DNA from: Tritrichomonas musculus
Taxonomy: Eukaryota > Parabasalia > Tritrichomonadida > Tritrichomonadidae
Length of the DNA: 64,000 nt
Direction of reading: 5' to 3'
NCBI GenBank assembly: GCA_039105265.1
Contig: JAPFFF010000017.1
Span: 930,001 to 994,000, forward strand
In this document: one piece after another, positions 1 through 9,600 of the stretch
How positions within the stretch are numbered: position 1 is the stretch's first letter
Layout of the letters: the number at the start of each line of letters is the position of its first letter
Made by a program: the position numbers and the translations under genes
The notes under the pieces: model-generated
The model's input: the letters and a program-made list of their open reading frames with translations, nothing else
Told to the model about the DNA's origin: nothing
Databases searched by the model: none

Positions 1-1515
1 GATAACAATGAAAAATTAATTCTTGGATTAATTTGGAGTCTTATTTTACATTATTCAATTGGAGAATCAATTCAAAGGAACTCATTTGGCGATGAAATTA
101 TCAACTCTAAAGATAATAATAGTATTACCAACAATTATTTTGAATCAGAAGATCAAAAAGTATATTCTCATACAGAACAACAACAAGTGCTAATGGACTG
201 GGCAACGAAAAGAATTGAAAAATACCCAAATATCACTGATTTTGAACCATATGAACTTGCAATGTGCGCTTTATTAGATTCATATTTTCCAGATAAGATC
301 AGATATGACACACTTAAACCAGAAAACCATCTAAACAACTCAGAACTTGCAACTGATGTAATGATTGAATATGGAATTCCAGTTTTTATTTACACAGATG
401 ACTTGAAAAAGAATAATTATGAGGTTGATAATAAAACTCTTTTGACACAATTAGCATTTGTAAAAACCGCAATTGATAATGCAAATATTAAAAAGGGTCT
501 TGATATTACTGATATCTCAGAAAATGTAGAAGGACAAAGTAAGTCAGAATCAGACTCATATTTCGAATCAGAAAAAGAATTAGAAGATGAAAATGAACAA
601 GAATTTGAAGAAGATGAAAACGAACAAGAAGTTGAAGAAGATGAAAATGAGCAAAAAGTTGAAGAAAAAGAAAATAGTGGATACTCATCTGAAGAAGATC
701 TTGTAAGTGAACCAGAATTTAATGAAAGCAGAATATTAGCTAAAATACAAGATTCTGAAGTAGCAGATGATGAAAAAACAGAGGAATCAGAACTAAATAA
801 TACTGATGAAGATGAAAATGAAAATGATCTTGGCTTGCAAATAGGATTTCAAGATAAGAGACATGGTGATAAGAAAAATTCTAAAAAGAGGATAAGGATC
901 AAGATACGAAACGGAAATAAAGAGGATGGATATCAAATAACAGAATCAGATGAAATTAATTCATTTATGAACAAATATTTGCATCTTACTAATCCTAATG
1001 GAGAAAATCCACTTGCAAAGAAAAGTATCAAAGTTCGAGTAAAATATCATGGGCATATCATTGAGAAAATAATTCATGCTCCATTTCATCAAATTAATGT
1101 TCATCTTCATCACCATCATCATTATGACAAAGATGTTGATCAGTATGAAGAAGAAATGGAAACTACAAGCTGCAAAGAAAGTGAATCTGATGATAAAGAA
1201 ATGAAAGATGTAGGCGAAGTCAATGATGAAGAGGAAGAAATAAATGATGCTGTTGATGATGAAGAGAATTTAGATAACAGAGAAAATGTCAATGATGAAG
1301 AATCATTTGAAGATGATTTTATCGAGAATTTTGAAAACCAAAAAGATAGTGAAGCTGAATCAGATGAACTTGAAGAAAATGCTACATCAACAGAAAATGA
1401 TGATGGAGATGACTTAGAAGAAAGAGCAGAAATGGAAGATGAAATTGAAGCAGCAGTTGAAAAAGAGTTTGAAGCAGAAGCTGATGAAAAAGAAATTCTC
1501 GAATCAGAAAATTAA
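1..1515 (+). CDS. Tandem calponin-homology (actin-binding) protein with acidic tail, 5' end missing
   Basis: The frame is open from base 1, so the gene starts upstream of the window. The first ~20 residues (NEKLILGLIWSLILHYSI) look like the last helix of a first CH domain. A second CH domain follows at about residues 63-165 (LMDWATKRIEKYP, then ELAMCALLDSYFPDKI, then the IPVFIYTDDL region). This tandem arrangement is the actin-binding module of alpha-actinin, filamin and plastin relatives (established knowledge). The rest is highly charged, with Glu/Asp/Lys-rich repeats such as DENEQEVEED, a short His cluster (HLHHHHHYD) near residue 370 and a long acidic C-terminus. No filamin or spectrin repeats are visible. 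A role linking F-actin to other cell structures is inferred. The acidic part is low complexity, so homology there would be uninformative. Confidence 0.8.
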   Translation, partial: DNNEKLILGLIWSLILHYSIGESIQRNSFGDEIINSKDNNSITNNYFESEDQKVYSHTEQQQVLMDWATKRIEKYPNITDFEPYELAMCALLDSYFPDKIRYDTLKPENHLNNSELATDVMIEYGIPVFIYTDDLKKNNYEVDNKTLLTQLAFVKTAIDNANIKKGLDITDISENVEGQSKSESDSYFESEKELEDENEQEFEEDENEQEVEEDENEQKVEEKENSGYSSEEDLVSEPEFNESRILAKIQDSEVADDEKTEESELNNTDEDENENDLGLQIGFQDKRHGDKKNSKKRIRIKIRNGNKEDGYQITESDEINSFMNKYLHLTNPNGENPLAKKSIKVRVKYHGHIIEKIIHAPFHQINVHLHHHHHYDKDVDQYEEEMETTSCKESESDDKEMKDVGEVNDEEEEINDAVDDEENLDNRENVNDEESFEDDFIENFENQKDSEAESDELEENATSTENDDGDDLEERAEMEDEIEAAVEKEFEAEADEKEILESEN

Positions 1516-1858
1516 TCAATAAGCTAAATTGAAGATATATATTTTTTTTGTAATGTACCAAAAGAACCTCTTAAATTATGTCAAACTTTTCATTATAAAT
1601 TATTGTAAATAAAAAATAGATTCTGTTTAATATTTTTGCCTTTTTTTTAAATTAAAATATTTTGAAATTAGCTCGAAGTTGAGTTGGATAGTTAAAATAT
1701 GTAGATATGAATAATTATCAGCAATATAAAACATCAATTTAATATATCAAAAAGAATATCTCGTATGAAGATAAATAATATTTATATATTTATATAAGAA
1801 AAAAAGTAAAAGATAACAAGTTAATATGAGATGTTAAAAGAAATAAATATTCATAAAA
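1516..1858. other. Convergent intergenic spacer
   Basis: AT-rich sequence between the 3' ends of the CH-domain gene and the Nup98-like gene. I see only T and A runs that could serve 3'-end formation, and no ORF or repeat. Confidence 0.5.
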
Positions 1859-3277
1859 TCAACTCAATGGAAAATGAAATGGACCAGCTTCAAAGTTGGT
1901 CACATAAAATAATAGTTTCTTTTCTTGTGGAAAATAGCTAACAAATGACAAGCTATTCTTCCTCTCTTCATCTTCACAATATGCTTTGAGCTTCTCTCCA
2001 TAATTTTCCAGTAACTGTTGTCTAACTTCATTAATATTAATACGATGATTTTCATTATCATTATTGCTATTATCATGCTCATTATCATGTTCATCATTAT
2101 GCTCATCACCATCATTATCATTATCGCGGTAATCATAAAAATCAGTTGGAAATACATTTTCAAGAGTGACAAGTGCATTCTTGTTTAAGTTAAGACCATA
2201 ATCTTTTGCTAATTGACAATTAATATTAACATATCTCTGCTCTATATCAACAAACATAGAAACATCAAATTTATTAATATTATAAATTGGACTGAAAAAA
2301 TCGATTGAACCATAGGATTCACGTAACAGTCGGACCGAATTTTCATCACTAATAACTTCGATCTTTGGATTGAAATTCTGAGGTTCGCCACATTTCAACT
2401 TATCTTCCAAAATAGTAATCGGTGTTCTATCAATTAAATTAAATTGTGAAGATGAAGCAATTGGCGAATCAAACAAAAAGTCATAATTTTTACTGAGTTG
2501 AACAGTTGCATTCACTTTTTTTTGAAACTGATCTCCTTTTTCATGTTCTGTGGCAATTTTTTTTTTTGGTATGACTAAAAAAGCAGATTTATGAGCTGAA
2601 CTTTCAGGTAGACCTTCAGCTTTTGCATCTTTTGAGAATGTAAGGAAATATCGAAGAGATGTGTTAACTGGTGCTGGCTCTGCTTGTTGATTCTGAAAAA
2701 CTCTTGAAAAATCTTTTGGTGGTTCTGGTGGTTTATTTGCATTCGCATTTGCATTAGCTGCACCAGCCTGATTTTCTTGACCTCCTTGAGCTGATTGTGC
2801 TGCATTTGGATCAATTGGAGATCCTTTACATTTTTTTGGATTTTCAAGTAAAAAATGCGGTTGGTCTCCTTGGGTCTTATACTGAACGTAATCAAAAAAA
2901 CGTACTTGAAGTAATGAATAATTTTTTGGTGAGTCTTTTTCATCTTTATATATATTATGCATTGTATACATAATATGCTTATTGGTTTCAGATTTATTAG
3001 CTTTTTCACCTTCCATCGGAAGATAATAAAAGATTTCATTTTGTTCGTTATAACCGAAAGTGATAATTCTTTTAATGTCTTTTTCTTTATCGAGATCAAC
3101 TAATGTTGCGCTATCGGGTACAGCATTATTTGAGTTATTTTGACCAAAAGTAGAATTCATAGTAAAAGAGAATTTTGGGGCAGTTGATGCATTACTAGCT
3201 GTTGTTTGGCCTGTAGTAGTGGTTGTTTTTTGAGCTTGATTATTTGCAGCTGCAGCAAATGGATTATTTGTGTTCAT
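1859..3277 (-). CDS. Nup98-family nucleoporin with inactive autoproteolytic-type domain
   Basis: The first in-frame ATG is at 3277 (472 aa). The N-terminus is short and Asn/Ala/Thr/Gln-rich with few FG-type dipeptides (NPFAAAANN, STFGQNN), much shorter than the FG region of animal or yeast Nup98. Residues ~100-140 (MYTMHNIYKDEKDSPKNYSL, then FFDYVQY) resemble the 'AMPxYxxKSxEELRxxDY' segment that precedes the Nup98 autoproteolytic domain. Residues ~305-472 match that domain: SVRLLRESYGSIDFFSPI, LVTLENVFP and, at the end, KLLFYVTNFEAG. In the family the last motif is KVxHFS, where cleavage occurs between F and S; here H and S are replaced (NFE), so self-cleavage should not occur. An Asp/Asn/Glu/His-rich insertion (~35 aa) sits in a loop of the domain. 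A nuclear pore location is inferred from the family. Confidence 0.72.
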   Translation of the reverse strand: MNTNNPFAAAANNQAQKTTTTTGQTTASNASTAPKFSFTMNSTFGQNNSNNAVPDSATLVDLDKEKDIKRIITFGYNEQNEIFYYLPMEGEKANKSETNKHIMYTMHNIYKDEKDSPKNYSLLQVRFFDYVQYKTQGDQPHFLLENPKKCKGSPIDPNAAQSAQGGQENQAGAANANANANKPPEPPKDFSRVFQNQQAEPAPVNTSLRYFLTFSKDAKAEGLPESSAHKSAFLVIPKKKIATEHEKGDQFQKKVNATVQLSKNYDFLFDSPIASSSQFNLIDRTPITILEDKLKCGEPQNFNPKIEVISDENSVRLLRESYGSIDFFSPIYNINKFDVSMFVDIEQRYVNINCQLAKDYGLNLNKNALVTLENVFPTDFYDYRDNDNDGDEHNDEHDNEHDNSNNDNENHRININEVRQQLLENYGEKLKAYCEDEERKNSLSFVSYFPQEKKLLFYVTNFEAGPFHFPLS

Positions 3278-3614
3278 CAAAGTTCGATATAAAAAATATA
3301 ACCATATTTATATTAAAGATTTCAAAAAGTTAGGAATGAGATTATGTTTAGAGATACTCTTTGATATTCATCATATTGCTTTAGTTTTACTCTATAAATT
3401 TATTGTCCTTGAACATTTTTTTCAAAAAAATTAATGATAGAAATGAACATGTTTGGTTGATTTACTATAAGACAAGTAATAATAGTAATAAAATGAAATT
3501 CTAATTAAATTATCTTTCATACAGATAATCTTTTTGTTTAAAGAAAATTATGATATAGATAACTTTACCGAATTTAAAAAATTAGTATTATATATTTTTA
3601 TTTTTTAAAACACT
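3278..3614. other. Spacer between two minus-strand genes
   Basis: AT-rich sequence upstream of the Nup98-like gene and downstream of the UBR4-like gene. It presumably carries the Nup98-like promoter, but I cannot identify a specific initiator or any repeat. Confidence 0.4.
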
Positions 3615-6600
3615 TTACTTTTCAAACAGAAAAGCAGCAGAAAGACCAAGAGCACCACACTCTGAATCATAAAACTTCCAAATTAAGTCTCCTATTCTCT
3701 TTTTATGCTGTTGTGGAAGAAAAGCATAATCTCTCCACATTAATTTCTTTATACATTTCTCAGATCCTTCATTTTCATTTTCACATATTTCAATAATTGC
3801 ATCAGTACAAAGATTTTCAAATCTTTTCGCATCATTTCTTAAGACCTTAATGAGAATTCTTCTACAAGCCATAGAAATCTTTGAGTTTGTATACATCCAA
3901 ACGAAAAGCTTTTTCACTTCTTCATCTTCTTTCAAAATAATATCATTGAAGTTTTCTTTTTCGCTTTGATTGTCAATTTCTTTTTTGTTTGAAAGAAGAA
4001 CAGATGATTTAAGAGGAAGGAAGTTTGCTGCACTCATTGATTTAATGATAAAATCAACATCATTTTCACATTTTATTTCAGGTACATCTACGAAGTCTGT
4101 AATGAAAGATGCATCGTTTATCCAATCTTTATTATCTTGTATTTCAAGAGTCGATGCATCTACAACAAAAACATCTACTCCATCAATATCTAAATCCATT
4201 GATCGGGATATCAAATCAATCTTGTATTTTTTATTAATTCCAACTTCACTTTTCTTCAAAGGCAAACAAAAATCTCTTGGATAGCTTTGTGTTGAAACAT
4301 ATCGTCGATTGAAAATTTTGACACTTTCAGGCCGTGTTCGTATTGATCTTTTTTCAAAATCAAAGCAAAGTTTAAAGCCAACAATGACGTTTTTACTGTC
4401 ATTTAAGGTTATAGTTAACGTAGTTGTTCGATCATGAAAACATTTAGAGCGATGCATTAAGAGATTACTTACATCAGATCCATATTGATCACTTATTGTT
4501 ATCAATGCTGTTTCAATTCGTGATTCAACCCAAAAAGTGGCTGGAACATCAAAACTAAATCCATCAATTTCGCCATATTTAATCTTAAGAAGCCTTTGCG
4601 AACGCGCTTTGCGTGCGCCATTAGTTGAAATATGCGCTTCACTAATATCATTAACTCTATGATGTGGTGGGAGAAAGAATTCACTTGATGGAATTCTATA
4701 TCTATGATGATAATGATCGTTATCTTCTTCTTCTTCAAGATCATCATCATCGACATAAATATCATTACCATCGTCATCATTACTATCATTCATTTCTTCT
4801 TCTGGCTCTTCATCATCAGTATCACTCACATTAAGATCTTCGAAATTAGATAAGATAAGTGAATCATTCGTTTCAAACGATGGAATAGGAAGCGAATTAT
4901 CACTTAAATCAATTGAAAATCCTGAATTTGTCAAATTTGAAAGATCATTGATTGTTGAATTTGTTTCAGTAAGATTAACAACTTGAGAAGAACGATTGTG
5001 ATCAGAAATTGAATTAGAAAGTGGCAAAGTTGTTGATGTTGTTGGTGTTACTGCTGTTGATAATGATTGTGATGGCGTTGCTGATGAACGTGTTTGATCA
5101 TTATCTTGCTCACCTAAAATGAGGCCAGTTGATTGCTTTTTCTTTGCCTTCTTCATTTTTCCACTTTTAGAAGACTCCGATGGAATTGGCGGTGGGACGA
5201 GACGCATCACTGATGAACTTTGATGCTTCCCTGAAACCAATTTATATAGATAGCCATCAGATGCAACAGCACAAACTTCTCCATTTGTAATAACAATACC
5301 AGGAATCGAGATTGATGGGCCAGAAGTTTGTATGGGACTTGATGGTGAAACTACAGTAAAGCTAGAAACGCCTTTGTCAGTAAATTCGAGTATTACAACA
5401 TCTCCATTGATCCTATTTCTCATGATGAAAATCGAAGGAATATCAGGATAAGAGCCAACTAGTATTAAATTTTCATGATGACCACTTATTTTAATAGAAC
5501 ATGATTGAATCGAAATTGAGGAGTTAGTTGATGAACTTCCTCCAAAGTGATTTGGTTTTTGCTGGATCTTTTGCTTTCCTTTATTATCTTTTATTTGATC
5601 CATGATTTGAGTAAGATGAGTAATGACGAGTGGTGCTCCTAATGCTGATATAAAAAGAAGATCTGATTCTTCTGAATATGAAATTGATGTTAATTTTGAG
5701 TTAGAATAGCTTGATAAATTGATAGGTAATATTTTAATAAGCATTGCTGGTCCATCATAGCTTTCATTATTACACTTGTCATAATAGATTCTTCCACTAT
5801 TTGTTGAAACAAAGACGTATGGTTCATCATCATACACAGTCATAAATGCTGATGTAATTCGATCTTTGGTATTAAAGCATACTATTGGGGAAATGCAGTC
5901 AGTAGGAATGTCATAAATTTTAACAAAGTTTGTACATGTAATTGCAAGATGAAGTGGTTCATGTGGAACCCAATCAACAGATACAACAAAGAGTGACCTT
6001 CCAAGTTCTTCAAGCATTAATTCTATTTTGTGATTCAATTCAATAGTTCCATTCAATTCATTCAGAGAGTAAACATAAACTTCAGTTGAAGATGCTAATG
6101 CAAACGTGGTTCCATCAATTTGTGAAACAGATATACGAAGTGGATTAATTCTGAGTTCTGTTGAACTTAGCATTTGATTGTTTTCAGGATCAAAGATTTT
6201 GGCATTTGAGCCTTCACAAACAATTAATTTGTTATAATTAGATCCAATTGCAGCACATATGTTTATTTGAGGAAGAGAAACCGAACCTCCTAATGTTATG
6301 AAGGAAGAAGTAGATTCAATACAGCGAAATCCAGTATTTTCAAAATGAGCAAATTGATTAGGTTCACAGTTTAAAACAGATTGAAGTTTAATATCTTTAA
6401 TATCGTCGACGATAGTAAGTTGATTTTTAATAGGAGCTGGAGGTATTACTTTTACATTCAATAATTTGGATATAATCATGATTGCCGTTAGAACATTGAT
6501 TGGATCTTGTTTAGCCTTTATTTGTTTAGAATTTGATTGCACATTATTCTTTGTTGATAGCGTTGCTCCGTATATTGAACTTGGCATATTTGGCGAAGAT

Positions 6601-9600
6601 CGATTATCAGATCGCGGTCCTAAACTCGTCATTGAAAATGGACTTTTCTGACTTGGACTTGTTTCTGGTCTTGCTCCGTATGAAGTATTATTAATAGTAG
6701 ATTGTGACGGCCTTGATCCAAACGCAGTAGACGGTCTTGTATTAAAACCAGGTCCGTTATTATTATTATTAATTGGCCTCTGGCCTGATTCAGAAGATGC
6801 CGAAGCATTACCAAAAGTGCTTGTTCCATATCTTATGCCAGTTCCAAAGCTAGATACAAAGCCAGTTCCAAAACTGGTTGAACTTGGACCAAAACCAGCT
6901 GTTGTTGTTGTTGTTGTTGTCTTTGCTGGTCCTGTTGTACTGTTATTGTTGCTGTTATCTGAAGTGGAACGGAATGATGAATTTGATCCAGATTGATTCA
7001 GATTTCCTGAAGAATTTGGCCCATCTTGATTTCTGGATCTGCCCCAAATAAAGCCTATTCCACTTCTTGGAGTAGAGCCTGACGTAGTCGTTCCTGTGGT
7101 TGAAGCACTGGGAGCTGGAGGTGCTGCTGGTGCTGCACTTGTTGTAGCTGAATTTGCAGAGAACGGATTAGAGTTGAATGCTGAAGAAGTAGTATTAAAA
7201 CTAGCTGTACCTGTGGCAAATCCAGTCCTAGTTGCCTTTGTTGCGTTAGAAGTAGTCGTTTTTGAACCAAACCCTATATAAGTAGATCCCGTGCTAAATC
7301 CGGTTGAAGCAGGAGGAGCATTTGAGCTTAATTTAGATGAAGTAGAAGGAGCATTTGAACCAAATCCAGTTGTAGTAGCAGCTGAATTAGATCCAAATCC
7401 ACCAAAAGTAGTTTTCTTTGCAGTAAATCCTGTTGATGTTGATGTTGATGGCTTAGAAGCAAATCCAGTTGATGACTTTAAGCCAAATCCTGTAGATGAT
7501 GACGTAGTTGTGCTGAAGCCGGTTGAAGCTGGGCTATTTGATGTATTACTAGAACCAGTTTGCTTATTAAATGTAAATGTAGTTATTTGCTGTTGATGAG
7601 GGTTGCGAAAACCAAATGAAGGATTATTTGACAATGAAAGATTTGGTTGTTCACGGAAGAAAATTGTTCGAATATTTGAGCGTAAAAATGGAGGTGACGT
7701 TGACTTAAATGAAGAATTACTATAGCTGAAGCTGTAAGGATTGTTGTTCGTATTGGTAGAATCATTTCCGGAACTAGTAGAGCTCTTGAAACTAGTTGAA
7801 TAAGTTGAATAATTAGGTCTATATGTTGATGTTGTAGAAGTATTAGTATGATCAGAACTAGGCCTGCTAGATCCCAAACTTGAATTATTTCGGCGTTGCA
7901 TTAATCTATTATGGAGAGCTCTTTGTAAGAGGGTCATATTTCTTGGATTAATATCGTCACCAAATATTGCACGTATTTCCTCTTCTGTCAAAGATTCGAT
8001 ATCATCAGGTAAAATAATTTCATTTATTTCATCCATATCATTTTCATTGTAATTGTCATATTCGTAATCTTCTTCTGGATGAACATTTATCATTTGGGGA
8101 AGAGCACTACCAGATCCATTATCGATCATGGCAGAATCCAGTCCTGATGATGAATTATAGCCAAAGGATTGTATTGGCGTATTATTCATGCTCATCGAAT
8201 CATTTATTGGGCCATTACCTCCATTTACAGTACCAAATGTAAATAATGTATTTGGACCATTTGGTCTAGAATTTGAAGCCTCATGTAACTGTTGTTGTTG
8301 CAATATCATTTGGTCTTGTAAATGTTGGCGGAATGAAGATGATGTCAATGGTTGTTGAGGTATTGAAGAAGTATTTATTTGCTTAGTCTGCTGTAGTTGT
8401 TGTCGCTGCTGCTGACGAGCTCTAAGATATGAATATAAGCCACTGTTATTATTAGTAGTAGTATCGCTATCTTGAATTGGTTCAGCATCAGGTGCATAAT
8501 AACTTTCTTGATCATTGCCTGAATTAACAATTATCATATGAGAAGATCCATTTAAATGTTGAATGAAAGCTTGCCTGCCATTTTTAGGAGCAATTACATA
8601 TTCTCTCTTTAAAACTTTCTTTTTAAGGCTTCCCTTTTGATCTTCTTTTTGATCTTTGTTTTCAGTTGAATCTGGATCTAAATGAGGTGCAAATTTGTCT
8701 TGAAGAAACTTGCAAATTTCAATTTTTTCATAACAATCGCAAAAAAATGATGAGTTTTTAGAATATACAATATCATGATGCTTGTGGCATCGTAGAGCGC
8801 ATGGAAGACAACAGCCAGTCTTATCAATTAGACCACAAGTATAACAATAGAACCAAGGCTGATTTTGATAATTATGGCCGGTTAATATTTGAGTGCATTC
8901 ACCAATATCATCAGGATAATCCCAGATGGTTTTCTTTGTTTTTTTCTTCATCTTTGATTCACCATCTTGAGTTTCATTATCTTCTTTCCAATCATTTTTC
9001 AAGGCTTTCATAGGAGTGAAAGATGACTGGCATTGTACTTTTTCAAGCATGTTTGCTGTTTCTTTGATAAATAAAAGATATTGTGTCGGAATTGGAGATG
9101 GAATATTTTTAATTGAGCTTAAAACCGTTTCAGCAAAAGTTTTCTTTAATGGTAAAGAATGCAATAAATTAAGTGCCAGTTCAGGATTGGCTTCGGATAT
9201 CGATGCAAGAACTTTGTAAACCATTGAATCAGTAAAAGTATCATCAATTGTTAAAATTTGCTGCATTATTAATAAAAGTTCATTTGGTGATTTTTGCTGA
9301 ATGTCATTACTAGATAAATACTGTGATATAAATTTGCAATTACATTGATGAGAATTAACAGCGAAATACTGTAACAAAGATAAATCTTTTGATATGATTT
9401 CTTGGAATACATCAAAGGCATCATGATTAGTAAGTACTTCTACAATCGTTGAAAAATTACTGTTTGATCGAATTGCAATATTGCAAACTTTTTCAATAAA
9501 TTTTCCCTTATCCAATTTAAATGCCGAGTCAATATGAAAGATCTTTGATTTTTGAATTTCTTTTGGAGAATATTTTGGAAAAGTATTTATAAATTGAAGT

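Noticed and set aside
7096-7596. Plus-strand Val/Ala/Pro-rich ORFs opposite the UBR4-like gene
   Set aside because: Mirror translations of the Ser/Thr/Gly-rich FG linker on the minus strand.
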